This document shows positions 6,670 to 12,036 of a stretch of 12,036 nt of DNA, piece after piece. Position 1 is the first letter of the stretch. Each line of letters starts with the position of its first letter. Below the pieces are notes generated by a model. That model searched no databases. It saw only the letters and a program-made list of their open reading frames with translations, and was not told the origin of the DNA. Source of the DNA: JBGOUV01 sp041477815 (lineage in GTDB: Bacteria; Acidobacteriota; Terriglobia; Bryobacterales; JACQDG01); assembly GCA_041477815.1 (NCBI GenBank), contig JBGOUV010000206.1, positions 1 through 12,036 on the forward strand, read 5' to 3'. The position numbers were made by a program, and so were the translations under genes.

Positions 6670-7079
6670 GCATCTATTTTATACCCGTGGCGGTGAATCT
6701 GGACGCGGTTCCCGGAGAACGTTACGCCCTCGGATTGGAGGCGGAGACGCTGCTCCTGGCCGCCTTCCGCGGGCAAGAGGATGCGCCCGCCGGCCCCCAG
6801 GACGCGGTGCCAGGGGAGACGAAGGGACCGTGGAGCCCCGCGCAGGGCCCAGGCAACTTGCCGGGCTGCACCAGGAAACCCGGCCGCGCGAGCCACGCCG
6901 CCGTAAGTAGCCACCTTTCCTTTCGGTATCCGCCGAACCACCGCCCAGACGGCCTGATAGTACGACAGGCCTCCGGCGCCGAGCCGCGACCGTGAGGGAG
7001 CGGTTTCTTCGTGTGTCCGAACCAACCCCTCGCTGACGGTCGCGGCTCGGCGCTGGTAGGGGCCCCCAGTTGCCATCAT
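6666..7079 (-). CDS. atl: Alkyltransferase-like (ATL) DNA-lesion-binding protein
   Basis: Residues 39-120 match the DNA-binding domain of O6-alkylguanine-DNA alkyltransferase: YYQAVWAVVRRIPKGKVATYGGVARAAG, AARQVAWALR with the flipping arginine (Arg73), and LPWHRVLGAGGRI. The acceptor motif PCHR is PWHR (89-92), so alkyl transfer is impossible. Tryptophan here is also found in E. coli YbaZ. ATLs bind O6-alkylguanine, bend DNA and hand the lesion to nucleotide excision repair. The protein is cytoplasmic and the ATL core is complete. The start is doubtful. ATG 7079 overlaps the kinase-gene TGA as ATGA, giving 137 residues, but the first 38 codons run through the palindrome at 6976-7053 and are not ATL-like. 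A start at CTG 6968 or another non-ATG codon is possible. The 3' end overlaps the next gene as ATGA. Confidence 0.85.
   Translation of the reverse strand: MMATGGPYQRRAATVSEGLVRTHEETAPSRSRLGAGGLSYYQAVWAVVRRIPKGKVATYGGVARAAGFPGAARQVAWALRGAPRSLRLPWHRVLGAGGRILLPAEGGQEQRLRLQSEGVTFSGNRVQIHRHGYKIDA
6976..7053. repeat. REP-like palindrome, copy 2, inside the 5' part of the ATL frame
   Basis: Left arm GCGCCGAGCCGCGACCGT (6976-6993) is the perfect 18-nt inverse complement of 7036-7053, separated by 42 nt. Inner pairs are also possible: GAGGG at 6994-6998 with CCCTC at 7027-7031, and GGTT at 7002-7005 with AACC further in. An RNA hairpin of about 78 nt with an internal bulge would result. The core CCGCGACCGTGAGGGAGCGG is nearly the same as in the palindrome at 2836-2878. 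Confidence 0.75.
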
Positions 7080-8311
7080 TTGGAAGGTGCGCCCGAATCC
7101 CCGGCGGCCGGCTCCGAGCCGGCCGCCAGCAGGACGGCTGGCCCCGCCTCCTTGCTCAACAGGCGAGGCTCTATCTCCTCCAACAAGCGTTCCACGTCGG
7201 CAGCGGTGAAAGGCTTGGCCAGGACGGCCTGGTTGGGTTCGGTGAACAACTCCCGCATATCCGCGCCAAAGCTGTCTCCGGTCAGGAACACAAAGCTCTG
7301 TATCCTTGCCTGTACCCGGCGGTACAGCTCCAGGCCGTTCATGCCGCGCATCCGGACGTCGCACAGCACCAGGTCGAAGCGCGCGCGGGCGGCCAGGTCG
7401 AGAGCCTCTTCGGCACTGGCTACGGTGATGACGCGGTAGCTGCGATCGCTGAGCAGGTTCAGCAAGGAGTCCTGGACCTTTCGATCCTCATCGATGACCA
7501 GGGCTGTGAGGTTGGCCCCGGGACGGCGGGCCACCGAGGGTTCCGGAACGGGCGGCGAAGTCCGTAGAGACGGTTCGGCCAAGGGGTACTCGATTTCAAA
7601 GGTCGTGGAGTGGCCGGGGGCGCCGGTCACCCGTACGGCGCCACCGTGACCCTCGATCAGACTCTGGCACACGGCCAGGCCGAGGCCGGCGGTGTCGGTG
7701 GCGCTCTTGCGGTCGTAGAAAGGATCGAAGAAGCGCTTCTGCAGGTCCTGGCTGCGGCCGGAGCCGGTGTCGCTGATGGAGATCAGAACCCGCCTGGCCA
7801 CGATGGTGGTACGCAAGGTGATGAGCTTCTCCCGGGACTCCTCCAGCGCCCGCTCGGCGTTGATGATCAGGTTCAGGAAGACCTGTTCCAGATGGGAGGG
7901 GTCGTTGGCCACCGTGGGAGGCACGGTCGAAAGCTGCAGGTGGACGCGGATGCCGCGGGCTTCCAGCTTCGGCTCCCGCAGCGAGACGACCTGGCGCAGC
8001 ACGGCGTTGACGTCGACCAGCTTCGCGCCGGGCTTCTGGGGACGGGCGAAGGAGATCAGCCGCTGCAGGATGGAGTTGGCGTTCTGCGCCTCGGAGTGAA
8101 GCGCCTTGAGGTCCTGGGAGAGGGGTCCGGCGCCGTAGCGGGCCAGGGCCAGTTCGGAAAGGCCGCTGAGGGACGCGAGCGGGCTCTTCAGTTCGTGGGC
8201 GACGCCGGAGATCAGCTCGCCGACCGCGGCCAGCTTCTCGGTACGGTACAGTTGCTCGCGCATGGAGCGCTGCTCGCAAAGCTTCATGGCCAAGGCTCCC
8301 AGGTTGGCCAC
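7076..8311 (-). CDS. Histidine kinase with C-terminal receiver domain (3' part of an interrupted sensor gene)
   Basis: The frame holds the catalytic part of a hybrid sensor kinase. Counting from GTG 8311, the H-box is ISGVAHELKSPLASLSG with His39, the N-box FLNLIINAERAL has Asn147 and Asn151, G1 is DTGSG (181-185), the F-box is RFFDPFYDRK (193-202) and G2 is AGLGLAV (208-214). A receiver domain follows (268-381) with acidic DED at 274-276, phospho-acceptor Asp318 (LVLCDVRMRG), Thr344 and Lys366 (LAKPF). It should be cytoplasmic and active if made. The start is artificial: three codons upstream in the same frame is a TGA, beyond which the frame continues as the GAF part. GTG 8311 has no ribosome binding site. 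The 3' end overlaps the ATL start as ATGA. No response-regulator gene is nearby, so output may go to the attached receiver or elsewhere. Confidence 0.85.
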   Translation of the reverse strand: MANLGALAMKLCEQRSMREQLYRTEKLAAVGELISGVAHELKSPLASLSGLSELALARYGAGPLSQDLKALHSEAQNANSILQRLISFARPQKPGAKLVDVNAVLRQVVSLREPKLEARGIRVHLQLSTVPPTVANDPSHLEQVFLNLIINAERALEESREKLITLRTTIVARRVLISISDTGSGRSQDLQKRFFDPFYDRKSATDTAGLGLAVCQSLIEGHGGAVRVTGAPGHSTTFEIEYPLAEPSLRTSPPVPEPSVARRPGANLTALVIDEDRKVQDSLLNLLSDRSYRVITVASAEEALDLAARARFDLVLCDVRMRGMNGLELYRRVQARIQSFVFLTGDSFGADMRELFTEPNQAVLAKPFTAADVERLLEEIEPRLLSKEAGPAVLLAAGSEPAAGDSGAPSK

Positions 8312-8320
8312 GTGCTGGGC

Positions 8321-8863
8321 TCAGGCCTGGTGCTCCTCGCCGAAGGCGCGTTTGCAGCGGCGGTCGTCGATTTCGAGCACCCCGAAGATCTCGCCCTCCG
8401 ACACCATGGGAACGAACAGGAGCGACTTCTGGTTCAGGCGGTGGACGATGGATTTGTCGACAAAGGGGCAGTTCTCAGCGTCGGGGACCTCCAGGATCGC
8501 GCGGTTGTTGAAGCAGGTCACGGGGCCGGAAACCACCTCCATGCCCAGGGACGCCGTCGGGAACTTGTCGGTGCCGGCGAGCACGTCGAGCTGGCGGGTG
8601 ACGCGGTTGTGGAGCATCAGGTAGCAATGGGTCGACCGCAACATCAGCGGCAGGGTGTCCACAATATGCCGGTAGATGGCCTGGGGGTCGCCGGCCGAGA
8701 TCATATTCTCCGCCACCGCGTAGAGGTTGCGCAGCAGTTGCTGCTGCGCTTCACTCTTGCGTCGCAGCACCCAGGCGGCCGCTGCCAGCAGCACTCCACA
8801 GGGTATGAAGATGGCTACGAGCCACAGCAGGACGGCCGTGCTCAAGGCCCCACCCCGAGCCAA
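8321..8863 (-). CDS. Membrane-anchored GAF sensor module (5' part of the interrupted kinase gene)
   Basis: The 180-residue frame has one transmembrane segment near the N-terminus (about 8-34), a short linker helix (SEAQQQLLRNLYAVAENM) and a GAF domain (about 58-180) with FVPMVSEGEIFGVLEIDD. It ends at TGA 8321-8323 inside the last GAF helix (GEEHQA-stop-AQHVANLGALAMKL), and the next gene continues in the same frame. The whole is best read as one gene of about 595 codons, TM-GAF-HisKA-HATPase-receiver, with one nonsense codon. Made alone, it would be a membrane sensor without output. The start is uncertain: TTG 8863 is used here, while TTG 8845, after GGGGTGGGG, has better spacing. A TAA lies upstream in frame, so no ATG start is available. 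Confidence 0.7.
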   Translation of the reverse strand: MARGGALSTAVLLWLVAIFIPCGVLLAAAAWVLRRKSEAQQQLLRNLYAVAENMISAGDPQAIYRHIVDTLPLMLRSTHCYLMLHNRVTRQLDVLAGTDKFPTASLGMEVVSGPVTCFNNRAILEVPDAENCPFVDKSIVHRLNQKSLLFVPMVSEGEIFGVLEIDDRRCKRAFGEEHQA

Positions 8864-8892
8864 GCAAATGGATGACCAGGTACCACCATTCG

Positions 8893-8922
8893 ATTATAGT
8901 ACTAAAACTACTACAACCTCAA
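8893..8922 (-). promoter_or_regulatory. Promoter of the GAF/histidine kinase - ATL - secreted protein unit
   Basis: The minus strand has TTGAGG (8922-8917), an 18-bp AT-rich spacer and a perfect TATAAT (8898-8893). This is the best sigma-70-type match in the window and lies in an unusually AT-rich 73-bp gap after the diguanylate cyclase gene. Transcription from about 8886 would give a 23-41 nt leader. It marks a probable start of a separate unit. Confidence 0.6.
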
Positions 8923-8936
8923 GGCGCTCAAAAATC

Positions 8937-10112
8937 CTATCCGCTGAAGAATTTGGAGGGAGAGATCTTCTCCTTTTTCTTCAGGTACATACCGTGGTCG
9001 GCTTCCTCGATGGCTTGTCGGAGGGAGCCTGGGGCCACCTCGGCCGTCCCCCAACTGATTCCCACGGGCAGGACCCCACGGCCGCGGATTCGGAAGCGCT
9101 GCAGGTGCTGCTCGAGGGCCTCCAGGCGGTCGGTGGCGGCGGCCTGATTCTGATCGTGGAACAGAATCACGAACTCGTCGCCGCCCCAACGCCAGGCGCG
9201 GTCGGTCTTGCGGATGGAAGCGCGGATCAGGTTGCCGACGCTGGCCAGGACCTCATCGCCCACCAGGTGGCCCAAAGCGTCATTGATATCCTTGAAATTG
9301 TCCAGATCGAGCACCGCCACGACGCCGCTCACGGGGCTATCGGCCTCACAGGTTTCATGGAGGGCGGTACGGTTGAGCAGTCCGGTGAGGGGGTCGGTTT
9401 GGGCGGCGCTGGCGAGTTGCCGGCGGCTCTGGTCCAGCTCTTCGTTGGCGCGGCGGAGCTGGTCGTTTTGGGCCTCCATCCACATCATCATGGCGGAGAA
9501 AGCGAGGAAGGTTTCCAGCACTGCGTAATAGGTATCACGGTAGCGAATGTGACTGGAAACAGGGGTGAGGGGCGGCAGCTCGGCGGCGGCGTAGACGATG
9601 ACGTCGTGGAAGGCCAGGGCGGCGCCCCACAGTAGCGAGACGGAGTAGATCTTTCGCCCGCTTCCGGCGCCGGATTTCCACAAGCGCCGGGAGACGACGA
9701 AGTTCCAGGTAAACAGTCCCAGGAGCAGGAGACCCCGGAGAGTGTGGGAGCCCGGGAGGCCGGTGAGAATCCCGACCGCGTAGACCGCCGCGCCGCAGGC
9801 GGGGATCAGGAGAGCCAGCGAGGTCACCTGGATCTCACCCCGCCCCGCGACCGCCGCGCCGGCAAAGAGCAGGGAGGCGGCAAAGGCCAACTGGAGCAGA
9901 CCGGAGGAAACCAGAAACAGGGTGCGGCCAGTGGTCATCCAGCCCAGGCGCAGGAGCAGGGAGGCGCACAGCAAAAGCCAGGCCATCGTCCAGTATTGAA
10001 AATAGACATGGCGGGATTCGCGATACTGGAAGGCGAAAAGGCCGGCGAAGAGCAGGGTCACCACGATGTGGCTGAAGAAGCTGACGGGGTCGGGCCGGAC
10101 CAGTATGTCCAT
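8937..10112 (-). CDS. Membrane-bound diguanylate cyclase (GGDEF)
   Basis: The 391-residue product has an N-terminal membrane region of six or seven hydrophobic segments (about 13-30, 37-56, 63-88, 95-117, 126-142, 156-176, 194-212), a short coiled linker (213-236) and a full GGDEF domain (237-391). Key features are DPLTGLLNR (240-248), DLDNFKDIND (269-278) and WGGDEF (309-314), with the signature motif intact, so cyclic di-GMP synthesis from two GTP is expected. RKTD (301-304), five residues before the motif, fits the RxxD inhibitory site for product feedback. The membrane part is not a sensor family I can name; it may sense a membrane or periplasmic signal. ATG 10112 lies 3 nt after the ymdB stop, so it is the last gene of that cluster. 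The assignment is firm. Confidence 0.92.
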   Translation of the reverse strand: MDILVRPDPVSFFSHIVVTLLFAGLFAFQYRESRHVYFQYWTMAWLLLCASLLLRLGWMTTGRTLFLVSSGLLQLAFAASLLFAGAAVAGRGEIQVTSLALLIPACGAAVYAVGILTGLPGSHTLRGLLLLGLFTWNFVVSRRLWKSGAGSGRKIYSVSLLWGAALAFHDVIVYAAAELPPLTPVSSHIRYRDTYYAVLETFLAFSAMMMWMEAQNDQLRRANEELDQSRRQLASAAQTDPLTGLLNRTALHETCEADSPVSGVVAVLDLDNFKDINDALGHLVGDEVLASVGNLIRASIRKTDRAWRWGGDEFVILFHDQNQAAATDRLEALEQHLQRFRIRGRGVLPVGISWGTAEVAPGSLRQAIEEADHGMYLKKKEKISPSKFFSG

Positions 10113-10115
10113 GGG

Positions 10116-10898
10116 TCAGTCCCCGCGCAGCAGCAGGCGGCGGATGGAGAGCGCGCGGCCGGTTTCGTCGTCGGCGTCGATGAGGACCGCGGCCAGGCGG
10201 ACGTCGCCGGTGGCGGGCTCGAGGCGATGCGGGATGGCGTGGAGGAACCGTCCCAAGGCCGCCTTCTTATCGGCACCGATGACGGAATCATACGAGCCGG
10301 TCATACCTACGTCGGTGAGGCAGGCGGTGCCGCCGTCGAGGATGCGCTCGTCGGCGGTGGGGACGTGGGTGTGGGTGCCGATGATGGCGGTCACGCGCCC
10401 CTCCAGGTGCCAGCAGAAGGCGATCTTTTCGCTGGTGACTTCGGCGTGGAAGTCGATGAAACGGACGCGGGTGGCGGCGGGCAGCGCTTCGACGATGGCG
10501 TCGGCCTTGCGGAAGGGGCAGTCGATGTTGGGTAAGTGTGTCCGGCCTTGCAGATTGATCACCGCGTAGGGGACGCCCGAGCGGGTGGAGCCCGTGTAAC
10601 AGCCGGCCCCCGGGACACCGTCCGGGTAGTTGGCCGGCCGGATCAAGCGGGGTTGCGTGCCGATATAGTCGAGGATCTCCTTCTTGTCCCAGATATGGTT
10701 GCCGGAAGTGAGGACGTCGATGCCGAGGCCGAGCAGCTCTTCGGTCACCCGGGGAGTCAGGCCGAAGCCGGCGGCGGCATTTTCGCCGTTGGCGATCACC
10801 AGGTCGACCTGGTGGTTCCGAACCATGTCCTGGAGATGGTCGGCCACGATGCGCCGGCCCGGCGAACCAAAAATATCACCGATAAAAAGAATCCTCAT
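10116..10898 (-). CDS. ymdB: YmdB-type (TIGR00282) metallophosphoesterase
   Basis: The 260-residue product matches the family over its whole length. Metal and active-site residues fall at the expected positions: Asp8 (GDIFGSPG), Glu39-Asn40 (NGENAAAG), Asn67-His68 (SGNHIWD), His151 (DFHAEVTSEK) and His176/His178 (GTHTHVPTAD), followed by DVGMTGSYDSVIG. B. subtilis YmdB is a cyclic-nucleotide phosphodiesterase that affects biofilm and motility decisions and is encoded next to the RNase Y gene rny. Here no rny lies beside it; zapA is upstream (33-nt gap) and a diguanylate cyclase follows after 3 nt. ATG 10898 is chosen because MRILFIGDIFGSPG is the conserved N-terminus; the GTG at 10922 would add eight residues not seen in the family. 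The enzyme is cytosolic; its natural substrate here is not known. Confidence 0.92.
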   Translation of the reverse strand: MRILFIGDIFGSPGRRIVADHLQDMVRNHQVDLVIANGENAAAGFGLTPRVTEELLGLGIDVLTSGNHIWDKKEILDYIGTQPRLIRPANYPDGVPGAGCYTGSTRSGVPYAVINLQGRTHLPNIDCPFRKADAIVEALPAATRVRFIDFHAEVTSEKIAFCWHLEGRVTAIIGTHTHVPTADERILDGGTACLTDVGMTGSYDSVIGADKKAALGRFLHAIPHRLEPATGDVRLAAVLIDADDETGRALSIRRLLLRGD

Positions 10899-10931
10899 AA
10901 GACCGGGGGGACCCGAGTACACAATCCGCTG

Positions 10932-11225
10932 CTATCGCCCCAACGCCTCGTCGAGCAGGGCGGCGTATTCGAGGCTCTTGGCCTGAACCTGTTCCTGGAG
11001 CCGCTCGTGCTCGCGCCGGAGCCGCATCAACTCATCGGCGATGTGCAGGGCCGACAGCACCGCCACCCGGAAGGAATCGACCGTCTGGGTGCGCGAGGCG
11101 ATGGTATGCATCCGTTGGTCCACGTAGGCGGCCACGTCGCGCATGTAAGCCCGATCGGTGGCGTCGCTCTTGAGGTGGTAGACCTGATCGTAAATAGTGA
11201 CGCGGATGCCTTCGGGCTGGTCCAT
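10932..11225 (-). CDS. zapA: Cell division protein ZapA
   Basis: The 97-residue product has the ZapA layout: an N-terminal beta region (IRVTIYDQVYHLKSD, 7-21), then a helix with YMRDVAAYVDQRM and a C-terminal coiled coil with VLSALHIADELMRLRREHERLQEQV. ZapA binds and bundles FtsZ filaments at mid-cell as a dimer or tetramer through the coil. ATG 11225 is preceded by AGAGGTG at a fitting distance, while the longer frame from 11261 would run into the upstream gene. It lies 13 nt after the ZapB-like gene and 33 nt before ymdB. The length is normal for the family. Confidence 0.9.
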   Translation of the reverse strand: MDQPEGIRVTIYDQVYHLKSDATDRAYMRDVAAYVDQRMHTIASRTQTVDSFRVAVLSALHIADELMRLRREHERLQEQVQAKSLEYAALLDEALGR

Positions 11226-11227
11226 CG

Positions 11228-11234
11228 CACCTCT
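11228..11234 (-). promoter_or_regulatory. Ribosome binding site of zapA
   Basis: AGAGGTG lies with its GAGG 5 nt before ATG 11225 and is one of the few clear Shine-Dalgarno sites in the window. It fixes the zapA start and rules against the longer frame from 11261. Confidence 0.6.
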
Positions 11235-11238
11235 TATA

Positions 11239-11466
11239 TTACCCCTGGGCGAGGGTGTCAATCTGGTTCAGGAGTTTTTCCACTCGCTGCAGGATCTGGC
11301 GGCGCTCCGCCTCCAGGGCGGCGACTTTGTCGCGAAGCACGGCGGCCTCGCCTTCCGCCCGCGCTTTATCCTCGCGGGCGATCTTGATGTGGTGGACCGT
11401 TTCGAGGATCCGTTCCTCGAGCCGGGCCAGAGGTTGCAGTTCGTCGTGGTCAGGCATATCACTCAT
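11239..11466 (-). CDS. Short coiled-coil protein, ZapB-like
   Basis: The 75-residue product is nearly all one helix. Heptad-spaced leucines and isoleucines run from LARLEERILETVHHI (13-27) through EAAVLRDKVAALEAERRQILQRVEKLLNQIDTLAQ (40-74), with a predicted two-stranded coiled coil and no membrane segment. Size, composition and position next to zapA recall ZapB, which links ZapA to the nucleoid-anchoring system in gammaproteobacteria. Sequence alone cannot prove homology in such low-complexity helices. ATG 11466 begins 1 nt after the pheT stop (TGAGATG), implying coupled translation; ATG 11457 is an alternative that would remove three residues. A division-related role is inferred from context. 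Confidence 0.7.
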   Translation of the reverse strand: MSDMPDHDELQPLARLEERILETVHHIKIAREDKARAEGEAAVLRDKVAALEAERRQILQRVEKLLNQIDTLAQG

Positions 11467-11467
11467 C

Positions 11468-12036
11468 TCAAGCGCGCTGCTCCGCTCCCAGCTTCTCCCT
11501 AAGAGTCTCCACCAAGGCGCTGGCGTAGGCGTTGACCTGCTCGTCGGTCAGGCTCAGGTCGTCCCGCTGCCAGACGGCACGGAGCAGCAGACTGTACTTG
11601 CCGGGCGGTACCTGGCCGCCCCGGAAGATTTCCACCGGCTCGATCCGCACCAGGTATTCCCGCTCCCCCACCGCCTCCGCAATCTGCGCAAACCGTGTCC
11701 CCTCCGGCAATAGCAGGGAGAAGTCGCGGTCCACCGCCGGGACGCGTGGCAGGGGCCGGTAGCGCGGCTCGCGCAGGGGCAACTGGTACAGACGATCCAG
11801 CCACAGCTCGGCGAAAAACACCGGCTGGCGAAGCTTGCGCTCGGCGGCCAGGGCTGGGTCGATTTCCCCCAACCGCGCCACCGTCCCGCCCCCCGCTACA
11901 AGCGTGGCGGAGTGGCCGGCCCGGTAATAGGAAGCCGGCGCGGCCTCCTCCAAACGAAGCGGACCAGTGGCGAACACGCCGAGGAGTTGGAGAACATCGG
12001 CCTTCAGTCCGTAGAAGTCGCTGCCGGTGGCGGCCA
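11468..12036 (-). CDS. pheT: Phenylalanine-tRNA ligase beta subunit, C-terminal part
   Basis: The frame is open to the window edge, so about 189 C-terminal residues are present and the 5' end is missing. They start in the catalytic-like core (DFYGLKADVLQLLG), continue with the ARLGEIDP...FFAELWLDRLY region and end with the FDX-ACB anticodon-binding domain (PRYRPLPRVPAVDRDFSLLLPEGTRF, IEPVEIFRGGQVPPGKYSLLLRAV, LTDEQVNAYASALVETLREKLGAE). This is typical of bacterial PheT, which pairs with PheS to charge tRNA-Phe in the cytoplasm. The C-terminus is intact. pheS is expected upstream, outside the window. The assignment is firm. Confidence 0.95.
   Translation of the reverse strand, partial: AATGSDFYGLKADVLQLLGVFATGPLRLEEAAPASYYRAGHSATLVAGGGTVARLGEIDPALAAERKLRQPVFFAELWLDRLYQLPLREPRYRPLPRVPAVDRDFSLLLPEGTRFAQIAEAVGEREYLVRIEPVEIFRGGQVPPGKYSLLLRAVWQRDDLSLTDEQVNAYASALVETLREKLGAEQRA

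Noticed and set aside
6676..6683. TATAAAAT before the secreted-protein gene as a firm promoter
   Set aside because: It lies within the end of the ATL coding region and no -35 element is found at suitable spacing; kept only as a remark.
7080..7364. Upstream extension of the ATL frame to 7364
   Set aside because: It lies wholly inside the receiver-domain coding region of the kinase in another frame and has no ATL similarity.
8321..8323. TGA read as selenocysteine
   Set aside because: The site is in a GAF/linker helix with no redox role and no SECIS-like hairpin directly downstream could be seen.
7610..8875. Long plus-strand open frame opposite the kinase gene
   Set aside because: It mirrors the codon structure of the minus-strand kinase, is rich in Gly/Val/Gln without domains, and reads across the kinase nonsense codon; such antisense frames are common in GC-rich DNA.
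10899..10931. 6S RNA gene between zapA and ymdB
   Set aside because: In some bacteria the RNA lies next to zapA, but here the gap is only 33 nt.

Overview
The window is GC-rich DNA that I assign to the phylum Acidobacteriota, probably the Bryobacteraceae/Solibacter group. The main reason is the protein at 3576-6161. It ends in the C-terminal domain known as TIGR03437, which is strongly associated with Solibacter-type genomes. SUMF1-family, YVTN-propeller and BACON-like secreted proteins fit the same group. Genes are closely packed and almost all lie on the minus strand.

Right part (12036 down to 8937): a tight minus-strand cluster reads pheT (3' end only), a ZapB-like coiled-coil gene, zapA, ymdB-type metallophosphoesterase and a membrane diguanylate cyclase. 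Gaps are 1, 13, 33 and 3 nt, so co-transcription is likely. It joins phenylalanyl-tRNA charging, Z-ring assembly and two putative nucleotide-signalling enzymes.

Middle part (8863 down to 3576): a consensus-like promoter in a 73-nt AT-rich gap precedes a GAF / histidine kinase / receiver gene that is split by one in-frame TGA. An alkyltransferase-like gene (PWHR in place of PCHR), a small secreted protein of unknown function and the large secreted protein with duplicated laminin-B-like domains follow. The first two junctions are ATGA overlaps and the third gap is 19 nt, so these genes also look like one transcription unit.

Left part: the only plus-strand gene, a SUMF1-domain protein without the catalytic cysteines of true formylglycine-generating enzymes, converges on the secreted-protein gene with a 29-bp overlap. 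It diverges from a two-gene minus-strand unit: a small membrane-anchored protein and an HTTM-like/DCC fusion. The window ends inside a secreted YVTN beta-propeller gene (3' end missing).

Two imperfect-to-perfect palindromes with a shared core (2836-2878 and 6976-7053) look like members of a dispersed REP-like family. One fills the divergent intergenic region and the other lies in the 5' part of the alkyltransferase-like reading frame. I saw no RNA genes, CRISPR arrays, insertion sequences or phage genes. The best candidates for something new are the palindrome family, the interrupted sensor kinase and the HTTM/DCC pair; I do not see a clearly new defence or biosynthetic system.
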